Source: QYOJ01 sp964449285 (GTDB taxonomy: Bacteria; Bacteroidota; Bacteroidia; Bacteroidales; FEN-979). From it: a DNA stretch of 15,855 nucleotides. The notes beneath the pieces were generated by a model, which worked only from the letters and a program-made list of their open reading frames with translations, did not search any database and had not been told where the DNA came from. This document shows positions 1 to 6,222 of this stretch, piece by piece. Location: positions 1-15,855 of the forward strand of contig CAYUZX010000069.1 of the NCBI GenBank assembly GCA_964449285.1, given 5' to 3'. The position numbers were made by a program, and so were the translations under genes. Every line of letters begins with the position of its first letter. Within the stretch, counting starts at the first letter, position 1.

Positions 1-813
1 ATGTCGCCCGGCAAAGAACTGGAAGAGATTGACCTGCATATCAACCAGATGATCAAACGGATAAACCAGGCTCACGAAGATCTGAGAAAAAACCAGGAAC
101 TACTTGAGAAGTCACTGAAGCTGGCTGCGATCGGGAAGATTGCACCTGCCATTGCCCACGAGATTCGAAACCCGCTGGCGGCCATCAAGATGCTGATCTA
201 TACAATGAAGAAAGAGGGAGGCATCAGTGGAGAAAAAGAGTATGACTTGCAGGTGATTCTGGGCGAGATCAGCCGGATGGAGAGTTTTTTGCAGAATTTC
301 CTGCAGTATGCCCGCCCAGGGAATCCGCAACTGAAGGAGGTTGAGGTGAAACCGGTCATCCGGGAGATGATCCATGTGATGGCTCCTCAGATGAAACAGA
401 ACAAGATCGAGCTAAAGGAGTCTCATGTGGATGGGAGAGTCTTCGTACAAACGGATACCGACCAGTTGAAGCAGGTGTTGATGAACCTTCTGCTGAATGC
501 GATCGCAGCAATGAAGACAGGTGGAGTGCTGTCGGTCACCACAATAGTAGTCCGTGAAAAAAAGGAAGACGGACCGGCTGCATGGCTCCGGCTTAGCATC
601 AGCGATACCGGAAGCGGAATTCCAAGTGAGATGCAAGAGTCGCTCTTTGATCCCTTCGTCAAAGGGAGTCCCGGTGGAATAGGATTAGGTCTCTCCATCT
701 CGCAGCGGATCATAGAATTGCACCACGGACGGATCGTCGCCACCAATAATTCTGGTGAAGGTGCTACCTTTACCATCCAGTTACCAGTTTCTTCAACCAC
801 CGGTCATGAATAG
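1..813 (+). CDS. Sensor histidine kinase, 5'-truncated by the window edge
   Basis: This is the kinase half of a two-component system; it should autophosphorylate on His and pass phosphate to the response regulator encoded next. The visible 270 residues begin in what looks like the end of a HAMP linker (GKELEEIDLHINQMIKRI, about 4-21). A HisKA dimerisation helix follows, with phospho-acceptor His53 in AIAHEIRNPLAA. The HATPase domain has an N box (N162, N166), a G1 box DTGSG (202-206) and a G2 box GIGLGLS (226-232). The sensor and transmembrane parts must lie upstream of the window, so the ATG at position 1 is probably internal. The stop overlaps the start of the regulator by 8 nt, indicating translational coupling. 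Kinases of this build (NtrB/ZraS/AtoS type) usually pair with sigma54 activators, as here. The signal sensed cannot be read from this fragment. Confidence 0.93.
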   Translation: MSPGKELEEIDLHINQMIKRINQAHEDLRKNQELLEKSLKLAAIGKIAPAIAHEIRNPLAAIKMLIYTMKKEGGISGEKEYDLQVILGEISRMESFLQNFLQYARPGNPQLKEVEVKPVIREMIHVMAPQMKQNKIELKESHVDGRVFVQTDTDQLKQVLMNLLLNAIAAMKTGGVLSVTTIVVREKKEDGPAAWLRLSISDTGSGIPSEMQESLFDPFVKGSPGGIGLGLSISQRIIELHHGRIVATNNSGEGATFTIQLPVSSTTGHE

Positions 814-2242
814 GATCCTGATTGTAGATGATGAACCATCGGTTCGATACTCATTTAAAAAGTTGCTGAAGGAAGATCACTACGATGTGCTGGAAGCTGC
901 AAACGGTGTTGACGCGTTGCGCTTGCTTCCCAAGGAGAGGCCCGACTTGATTGTGATGGATATTGAGATGCCCGGGATGACAGGATTGGAAGCCATCCGA
1001 CGGATCAAGGAGATCAATCCCCAGCTGCCGGTAATTATCATGACAGCTTATGGTACGACCGACCGGGTGATTGAGGCGATGAAGTTGGGGGCTTACGAAT
1101 ACATGGAGAAGCCTTTCGACATTGATAAAATGCGGATGATTATCCGTGAAGCCCTGGGGATGAAGCTAATGACCGAAGGGGGGATCCACCTGCATATGAA
1201 GAGCAGGGAAGAGGCCCTTCCCGACCTGATTGTAGGAAAAAGTCCAGCCATCAAAGAGGTGTACAAAATGATAGGCAAGGTAGCTGCCAGCGATGCCGGC
1301 GTGTTGATCACCGGCGAAAGCGGTACCGGGAAAGAGATGATAGCCAAAGCGATTCACATGCACAGCAACCGTGCCGACAAGCCCTTTCTCACCATCAATT
1401 GTGCGGCTATACCTGATGCGTTGCTGGAGAGTGAACTGTTTGGCTTTGAAAAAGGAGCATTTACGGATGCCGGTAAAGCAAAATCCGGAAAATTCGAAGC
1501 CGTTGATACCGGCACGATCTTTCTCGACGAAATAGGGGATATGAGCCTTCCATTGCAGGCCAAACTCCTGCGCGTAGTGCAGGAGGGCACCTTTGAGCGG
1601 CTTGGCAGCAACAAAACGCAGAAAGTGGATGTCAGGATCATCGCCGCAACCAATAAAAACCTGGAACAGGGGATCATTACTAAAACATTCCGCGAGGACC
1701 TTTACTACCGACTGAAGGTGATTACCATCACCCTCCCCCCATTGCGGATGCGGATGGAGGATATCCCGCTACTCACCGAGTATTTCATTGAACGGCACAA
1801 CCGGTCGATGATGAATGCCGAAATTACCATCCCCCAGGAGACGATGGATAAGCTTCTCTCTTACTCCTGGCCCGGGAATGTGAGGGAGCTGGAGAATGCG
1901 CTCAAACGGGCACTGCTGCTGAGCAACAACCAGATCATCACCCCCGACCTGATATCTGTGGACTCCGAAACAGAGCCTTCTGCTGAAACTCAACAAACCC
2001 CGGAAATCTCCGAAACAGAGGGAAAAGGTCCGGTCCCATTGATTGCACTGCAATTCCCAGGGGACCCCAGCAGTTTTGAAGGGAAACTCTACCACGAAGT
2101 CATCGGACAAACCGAACGGGAGCTGCTACATCTCACGCTCAACCATACAGGCGGAAACCAGGTGAAAGCGGCCAAACTACTGGGCATTTCCCGGGTGATG
2201 CTGCATGATCGGATGAAGAAATACGGATTGGAGTTTAACTGA
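806..2242 (+). CDS. Sigma54-dependent response regulator, NtrC family
   Basis: This 478-residue enhancer-binding protein activates RNA polymerase carrying sigma54. The receiver domain (1-118) has acidic residues D8/D9, phospho-acceptor D52, T80 and K102. The AAA+ domain (about 142-372) has Walker A GESGTGKE (170-177), Walker B GTIFLDEIGD (236-245) and FREDLYYRL (296-304). The sigma54-contact loop reads GAFTDA (217-222) in place of GAFTGA, a variant I recall as common in Bacteroidota regulators. A polar linker (385-410) leads to a Fis-type helix-turn-helix at about 448-475 (GGNQVKAAKLLGISRVMLHD). I chose the ATG at 806 because the receiver domain begins immediately there; an in-frame ATG at 755 would add 17 residues translated from the kinase gene. 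The likely binding sites lie just downstream of this gene, in front of the lipoprotein gene. Confidence 0.95.
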   Translation: MNRILIVDDEPSVRYSFKKLLKEDHYDVLEAANGVDALRLLPKERPDLIVMDIEMPGMTGLEAIRRIKEINPQLPVIIMTAYGTTDRVIEAMKLGAYEYMEKPFDIDKMRMIIREALGMKLMTEGGIHLHMKSREEALPDLIVGKSPAIKEVYKMIGKVAASDAGVLITGESGTGKEMIAKAIHMHSNRADKPFLTINCAAIPDALLESELFGFEKGAFTDAGKAKSGKFEAVDTGTIFLDEIGDMSLPLQAKLLRVVQEGTFERLGSNKTQKVDVRIIAATNKNLEQGIITKTFREDLYYRLKVITITLPPLRMRMEDIPLLTEYFIERHNRSMMNAEITIPQETMDKLLSYSWPGNVRELENALKRALLLSNNQIITPDLISVDSETEPSAETQQTPEISETEGKGPVPLIALQFPGDPSSFEGKLYHEVIGQTERELLHLTLNHTGGNQVKAAKLLGISRVMLHDRMKKYGLEFN

Positions 2243-2250
2243 TCGTTTCC

Positions 2251-2307
2251 TTTACATTCCTGTAAGAAATCTTTACATTTCTGTATGGTATCCTTACATT
2301 ATTTCTT
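2251..2307 (+). promoter_or_regulatory. Three 21-bp-spaced enhancer sites, probably for the NtrC-type regulator
   Basis: TTACATT occurs at 2252, 2273 and 2294, an exact 21-bp period (two helical turns). The first copy is a full inverted repeat, TTACA-TTCC-TGTAA (2252-2265). The second is TTACA-TTTC-TGTAT (2273-2286). The third keeps only the left half (2294-2307). Their centres lie roughly 100, 121 and 142 bp upstream of the start predicted from the sigma54 promoter at 2375, the usual distance for activator sites. That the upstream regulator binds here is inferred from position and symmetry. Confidence 0.7.
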
Positions 2308-2374
2308 CCGGGAGATCTCTATCCAGGCGAGATGAATTTTGTTAAATATCAGAAAACGAATTAGTTACGCAGTA

Positions 2375-2390
2375 TGGCACAGAAGTTGTT
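2375..2390 (+). promoter_or_regulatory. Candidate sigma54 promoter (-24/-12)
   Basis: TGGCAC-AGAAG-TTGTT matches the sigma54 consensus TGGCAC-N5-TTGCW at all fixed positions but one: the -12 C is a T. Transcription would begin near 2401, leaving a leader of about 29 nt before the lipoprotein ATG. No TAnnTTTG-type housekeeping element was seen between the regulator and the lipoprotein. The triple enhancer repeat upstream strengthens the call. Confidence 0.65.
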
Positions 2391-2429
2391 ACTCGCGTAG
2401 CAATTCGTTAACCAAAAAAACAAAAACAG

Positions 2430-3032
2430 ATGAAAAAGAGTTTGCTTTATGTGCTGGTTGGGTTTGCCGCTTTGACGATGCTTACCACCAGTTGTGCCAA
2501 AATGCCGCAGGAAGAGTTGGATGCAGCCAATGCAGCTGTAGACGCTGCAAAAGCAGTGGAGGCCCATCGTTACCTGGCTGTCGATTTCAATGCCCTGCAG
2601 GATTCCATGAACAAGGCAACGACCATGATCGAAGCCCAGAAATCAAAATTTTCACTTTTCCGGAGTTACAAAGATGCCAAAGCAATACTGGCAGATGTTA
2701 CAACCATGGCAGCTTCGTTGAAAGACGATGCCATCATCAGGAAGGAAGAAGTAAAAAATGAAGTTCAAGTTGCCCTGACTGAAACCAACACCCTGGTGGG
2801 AGAGGTTAAAACACTCATTACCAAAGCTCCACGCGGAAAAGAGGGAAAAGCCGCGCTGGAAGCGATCCAAACCGACCTGGCTGGTGTTGAAGCCACACTT
2901 ACAGAGGTCGCTACGCTCCTTAACAACGGAGATTACCTGACAGCCCAAGAGAAGGGAAATGCCGCTAAGCAGAAAACCGAAGCTCTGAAAGCAGAACTGG
3001 AAGAGGCTATAGCCAAAACAAAACGGAAGTAA
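2430..3032 (+). CDS. Helical lipoprotein with C-terminal Lys-Arg-Lys (DUF4398-like)
   Basis: A 200-residue protein with a lipoprotein signal peptide: positive MKKS, hydrophobic core, then a lipobox LTTSC with Cys22 as the lipidated residue. The rest is predicted almost entirely helical and Ala/Glu/Lys-rich, and resembles DUF4398-type proteins. Residues 37-90 align without gaps with residues 46-99 of the YkuD protein encoded at 3288 (shared Y48/Y57, Q70/Q79, K73/K82, R78/R87, Y80/Y89), and the NGDY near 166 matches RGNY near 168 there. The protein ends ...AKTKRK. E. coli Braun lipoprotein ends ...TKYRK and is joined to peptidoglycan by L,D-transpeptidases through its last lysine, so a similar tether is possible. 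The gene lies behind a candidate sigma54 promoter with enhancer sites and in front of two YkuD genes. The function is inferred. Confidence 0.9.
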   Translation: MKKSLLYVLVGFAALTMLTTSCAKMPQEELDAANAAVDAAKAVEAHRYLAVDFNALQDSMNKATTMIEAQKSKFSLFRSYKDAKAILADVTTMAASLKDDAIIRKEEVKNEVQVALTETNTLVGEVKTLITKAPRGKEGKAALEAIQTDLAGVEATLTEVATLLNNGDYLTAQEKGNAAKQKTEALKAELEEAIAKTKRK

Positions 3033-3056
3033 TTGTCCTCAACGGGACACGTCTGA

Positions 3057-3087
3057 TGTAGGGGCGACCGGCCCGGTCGCCCCTACA
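3057..3087 (+). terminator. Perfect 15-bp GC-rich palindrome, likely terminator or repeat element
   Basis: Arms 3057-3071 (TGTAGGGGCGACCGG) and 3073-3087 are perfect reverse complements around one central base. The hairpin starts 24 nt after the lipoprotein stop and is followed by TTTTG, so it may terminate that transcript, although the T tract is short. The end of the right arm, GCCCCTACA, recurs at 3103-3111. The motif resembles dispersed GTAGGGGCG palindromes that I remember from environmental genomes; I could not check this. Confidence 0.6.
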
Positions 3088-3145
3088 TTTTGTATTCCTG
3101 TTGCCCCTACAATGTTTTACGGTAATCCCTGAAATGTTTATTATA

Positions 3146-3232
3146 CTGAAAATCAGTTATACTCCATTCCTAAAGGGAACCTGATTTTCAGCAACTTTTC
3201 CCTTTAAGGTTGGGGTGAAAAGTTGCTGAAAA
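3146..3232 (+). repeat. Nest of three mutually exclusive inverted repeats
   Basis: Three perfect inverted repeats overlap. Stem A pairs 3146-3156 (CTGAAAATCAG) with 3181-3191. Stem B pairs 3171-3179 (TAAAGGGAA) with 3198-3206. Stem C pairs 3185-3200 with 3217-3232 (GAAAAGTTGCTGAAAA), 16 bp with a 16-nt loop. The central segment 3181-3206 takes part in all three, so only one can form at a time. They lie just upstream of the candidate promoter of the YkuD gene cluster. They could act as switching RNA hairpins in read-through transcripts, as protein-binding operators, or be remnants of a mobile repeat. Confidence 0.7.
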
Positions 3233-3249
3233 ATGTACAGCTTTGTGTT

Positions 3250-3257
3250 TACCTTTG
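3250..3257 (+). promoter_or_regulatory. Candidate Bacteroidota -7 element for the YkuD cluster
   Basis: TACCTTTG fits the Bacteroidota housekeeping -7 consensus TAnnTTTG. Transcription would begin about 25 nt before the ATG at 3288. A TTG at 3223-3225 could be the -33 element, but its spacing (24 bp) is longer than the usual 19 or so. The right arm of the 16-bp inverted repeat covers this -33 region. Confidence 0.5.
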
Positions 3258-3287
3258 CGCTGTTGTTGTTAAATATTATCCCAGTCA

Positions 3288-4412
3288 ATGAAACTCCGAC
3301 AAAGAGGAAAAATATTTCTGGCCATAATCATTACAATGATCCTCACGGGGGGAGGCCTCTTGGTTCTTTTTTCCCTCTCTGCCAACCCACCGGTAGAAGA
3401 CGTTGACCGTTGCAATCAGGTATTAAGTAAAGCCCGGCAGGCTGAAGCCGGGGAGTATGCCCGTGAGCTACTAACCGAGGCCGAGGTGGCTTACCGCGAT
3501 GCGATGGTGGAGTGGAAGATACAGAACACCAAATGGTATATCGCCCGCGACTATACCTTGGTGAACCACAAGATTCAACTTGCCCTCCAAAAAGGGGAGG
3601 AGGCCTACAACAGATCTATCTCTGTCAAGGATTCGATGCATCACGATCTTGCAGTCGTCCTAACAGAAGTCGAAAAAGACCTCAAGCATTACGCCGACCA
3701 TTATGGCGTATTGCCGGTGAATCAGCAATCTAGGCACGACTACCGGACAGCTGAAATGTTGTACCTGGAAGCTAGAACTGCTTATGAGCGGGGCAACTAT
3801 AACCGGGTAGTTCCCAGGCTGGAGAAAAGCCGGGTACTGATCGGCGAATCCATCCGCAAGAACCAGGAGACCCTAAGATACTATTTTACCAACATACCGA
3901 AATGGAAACGGTGGGTGGATGAAACGATCAGCTGGTCCAGGGCCGACAATAAGTCGGTAATCATCGTGGATAAATTTGCCCGGAAGTGTTATATTTACTC
4001 GCGGGGTATTGAGATCCGCGCTCTGGATGCCGAGTTTGGTGTCAACTGGATTGGCGAAAAGAAACGGGTTGGCGATAAAGCAACACCGGAAGGGAAGTAT
4101 TCCGTGACCAAAAAGAAAAGTAAAAAGGGGACCAGCTATTACAAAGCACTGTTAATCGACTATCCCAATACGGAAGATAAAGCGAGGTTTGCCGAGGAGG
4201 TTAGAAAAGGATTGATCTCAAAGCGTACCAGCATTGGCGGGTTGATCGAGATCCATGGTGGCGGAGGGAAGGGAATAAACTGGACGGATGGTTGTGTGGC
4301 CGTCACAAACGAAGATATGGATCAATTATTCCGGTATGCGGAGGTGGGTACCCCGGTAACAATTGTTGGTTCTCTTAAAACCCTGGATGAGATCCAGAAT
4401 TCTACCAGGTAA
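3288..4412 (+). CDS. Membrane-anchored YkuD-fold protein, YafK/DpaA-like active site
   Basis: A 374-residue protein with one N-terminal membrane segment (about 8-29), a helical domain (about 35-195) homologous to the neighbouring lipoprotein, and a C-terminal YkuD domain (about 222-360). The catalytic signature is EIHGGGG (H323) followed by TDGCVAVT with Cys336. Canonical L,D-transpeptidases have S/T-x-GC-[IV]-R; here the Arg is Ala, giving GCVAVTNED. That recalls E. coli YafK/DpaA (GCFAMTD), an amidase that releases Braun lipoprotein from peptidoglycan. Activity may therefore be cleavage rather than cross-linking, which is an inference from one motif. The enzyme should face the periplasm. 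The start fits the membrane segment and the promoter candidate at 3250. It probably begins an operon with the next two genes (gaps 38 and 13 nt). Confidence 0.9.
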   Translation: MKLRQRGKIFLAIIITMILTGGGLLVLFSLSANPPVEDVDRCNQVLSKARQAEAGEYARELLTEAEVAYRDAMVEWKIQNTKWYIARDYTLVNHKIQLALQKGEEAYNRSISVKDSMHHDLAVVLTEVEKDLKHYADHYGVLPVNQQSRHDYRTAEMLYLEARTAYERGNYNRVVPRLEKSRVLIGESIRKNQETLRYYFTNIPKWKRWVDETISWSRADNKSVIIVDKFARKCYIYSRGIEIRALDAEFGVNWIGEKKRVGDKATPEGKYSVTKKKSKKGTSYYKALLIDYPNTEDKARFAEEVRKGLISKRTSIGGLIEIHGGGGKGINWTDGCVAVTNEDMDQLFRYAEVGTPVTIVGSLKTLDEIQNSTR

Positions 4413-4450
4413 CATGGCAAAGATCTGAGTTCAGACTTCGGAACCGTAAC

Positions 4451-5176
4451 ATGGAAAACAACATGGAAGAGAGAATACCAGGCAGCAACTCGTGGAAGCG
4501 CAAGGCGGTCAGATTCGCCGTATTGATCCTGATGGCCATGTCGTTTTCGGTTTTCCTGTCGGTGGTCCTGATTTACCGGGCCGGGTCCATTGGAGAGGTG
4601 GTGGTTCGACTCATTCCTTTCCCGGAAGATGCTTCCCTGCTGAACCAGGTTCCCGTGGAGGAACTACCTGCTTACAAGCTTTCCGTTGAGAAAGATATTA
4701 CCTCTATCCAAAAAAAACTCCGCAAACTGATCCCACAACTGCCTTACCTGGTTGTCAACACAACGAACAATACATTCAGGCTGATGCACCAGGACAAGGT
4801 GATCAGGGAGGGGGTGTGCTCAACCGGAAGCTATACAATACTCACGCGCGGTGACAACCAGAAGTGGGTCTTTGAAACCCCTCTCGGGATGATGAAAGTA
4901 CGAAGCAAACAGGTGAACCCGGTATGGGTGAAACCCGATTGGGCATTCATCGAAGAGGGGCTTCCGGTGCCATCTCCACGCCACCCTTCCCGGTATGAGT
5001 ACGGTACACTGGGAGATTATAAACTGGAGCTCAAAGATGGGTACATGATACATGGCACATTGTACAAGCGGTTTTTGGGCATGGCGGTGACACATGGATG
5101 TATCCGCCTGGGGGATGACGATCTGAAGGCAGTTTTTACAACCCTGAAAACGGGGTCCAACGTTTTTATCTATTAA
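4451..5176 (+). CDS. Membrane-anchored L,D-transpeptidase (canonical YkuD)
   Basis: A 241-residue protein with a membrane segment at about 18-42, a short linker, and a YkuD domain from about 98 to the end. The catalytic motif is complete: YMIHGTLYKR (H201) and MAVTHGCIRLGDDDL with nucleophile Cys217 and the conserved Arg219. Enzymes of this family form 3-3 peptidoglycan cross-links or attach lipoproteins to meso-diaminopimelate. The lipoprotein ending in Lys encoded upstream is a plausible substrate, but this is not shown. The gap to the previous gene is 38 nt. An alternative start at 4463 (Met5) would shorten the cytoplasmic tail only, so the choice has no functional weight. GTAACATGG occurs at the preceding stop and again at this start. 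It is the second YkuD gene of the cluster and differs clearly from the first in its active site. Confidence 0.92.
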   Translation: MENNMEERIPGSNSWKRKAVRFAVLILMAMSFSVFLSVVLIYRAGSIGEVVVRLIPFPEDASLLNQVPVEELPAYKLSVEKDITSIQKKLRKLIPQLPYLVVNTTNNTFRLMHQDKVIREGVCSTGSYTILTRGDNQKWVFETPLGMMKVRSKQVNPVWVKPDWAFIEEGLPVPSPRHPSRYEYGTLGDYKLELKDGYMIHGTLYKRFLGMAVTHGCIRLGDDDLKAVFTTLKTGSNVFIY

Positions 5177-5189
5177 CACAGCCTGAGAG

Positions 5190-6047
5190 ATGAACCCCAA
5201 ACAACTATTAAGGAGAATATGGAAGGAGATTCACGATTTCATTCTCTGGTTTGCCCACTCAAAGCCGGCCATCATCCTGGCACTTCTCCTCTCTTTACTC
5301 CTTCCTGCTTATGTTTTTTACCTGGCTGTTGTCATCCCTGCAAGTTCCTGTGAACGCGAATTTCCTTCCGGTGATACCACAGAGACAGCACTGGTAGGCC
5401 TCAACCCGGACTCAAGCCAGATGATTTTGAAAATGGTCGACACGATCTGGGACCTCGAACTGGGAAAAGCCTACCTTTCAAACCTGCTTTTACTTACGTA
5501 TCAGGATTCGGCGTACCTGAACCTGAACCTCTCCGACAGTCTCCTCCTTTTAGAGATCAAAGGGGTTACCGTGAGGGAATGCCCATTAACAGATATTCGG
5601 GTTACAAAACGACTGAGGTGTTTGAACAAATCGCAATTGGTACACTGGATTTCAACCCCTTTCCTCGGGAGGGCAGACCTCTCGACCATCCCCAAGATCA
5701 GGTACGTGGTTAAAGAGGCTCCAAAGGATACCAACGAAGCCGCTCTTCAAAGCGACAGCCCGATCCCTGCCGACACAAGTTCAGTCTATTTCAAGATTTA
5801 TTTCAACCGGCATCTTGCCATCGAAGTGCGGCAGCTTGAAGATCCCTATGACCATGAGGAGGATGTGATCCACGACTATGAAAAGGAGATCCAGGGCGCT
5901 ATCCGGAGTAAGACCATGCAGGCTGTCGTTGCCGGATTATCTCCTGAACCGGAGATCCTGATCCGCCTGGAAGTCAGCAAGGCCGATGCCCGGGCTATCT
6001 ACAGGGGACTTCCTGTACATCCGGGGCTGGCGTTGAAGTTGCAGTAA
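5190..6047 (+). CDS. Unknown single-pass membrane protein of the YkuD cluster
   Basis: I do not recognise this 285-residue protein. It has a basic, aromatic N-terminus, one strong membrane segment (about 27-50) and then a region of about 230 residues likely to be periplasmic, rich in beta-strand-like stretches (LLLTYQDSAYLNLNLSDSLL near 99-118) and with cysteines at 54, 131 and 144. The last 70 residues are predicted helical and charged. The gene starts 13 nt after the L,D-transpeptidase stop, so it is almost surely cotranscribed with it. The topology matches the two YkuD proteins, suggesting that it works with them at the inner-membrane face, perhaps as a scaffold or regulator. That role is an inference from position only. 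No similar motif elsewhere in the window explains it. Confidence 0.85.
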   Translation: MNPKQLLRRIWKEIHDFILWFAHSKPAIILALLLSLLLPAYVFYLAVVIPASSCEREFPSGDTTETALVGLNPDSSQMILKMVDTIWDLELGKAYLSNLLLLTYQDSAYLNLNLSDSLLLLEIKGVTVRECPLTDIRVTKRLRCLNKSQLVHWISTPFLGRADLSTIPKIRYVVKEAPKDTNEAALQSDSPIPADTSSVYFKIYFNRHLAIEVRQLEDPYDHEEDVIHDYEKEIQGAIRSKTMQAVVAGLSPEPEILIRLEVSKADARAIYRGLPVHPGLALKLQ

Positions 6048-6132
6048 CTTATTGTAGCGGCAGTAATTTGACCTGTTTTCATTTCCTTCCCGGATCCTAC
6101 ATTGCCCAATATAGTATATGTTTCATGTCATT

Positions 6133-6140
6133 TAAGTTTG
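6133..6140 (+). promoter_or_regulatory. Candidate -7 element in the gap 6048-6222
   Basis: TAAGTTTG matches TAnnTTTG, but no convincing -33 element lies 19 bp upstream, and the leader to the ATG at 6223 would be long (about 75 nt). A 6-bp stem (ACTTTC 6172-6177 with GAAAGT 6187-6192) lies in that leader. The rest of the gap shows nothing that I can name. Confidence 0.35.
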
Positions 6141-6222
6141 TGTTAAGGGGAAAAAGTGACACGATTTCGGAACTTTCTTCCGTCTGGAAAGTCAAAACAG
6201 AAAACGCTTAACCAAAGAAATC

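Noticed and set aside
2339..2761. Plus-strand reading frame overlapping the lipoprotein start
   Set aside because: Cys- and Arg-rich composition with no domain; the lipoprotein frame has a signal peptide and lipobox.
3084..3095. TACATTTTGTAT, like the enhancer sites at 2252-2286, upstream of the YkuD cluster
   Set aside because: The half sites are 3 nt apart instead of 4 and part of the match belongs to the palindrome arm, so I do not count it as a fourth site.
3211..3227. Possible sigma54 promoter (GG...TTGCT) upstream of the YkuD cluster
   Set aside because: Only the GG and TTGCT positions match; C, A and C of the -24 box do not, and the bases are explained by the inverted repeat arm.
5053..5070. 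TGGCAC sequence as another sigma54 promoter
   Set aside because: It lies inside the L,D-transpeptidase gene and lacks a TTGC box at the right distance.
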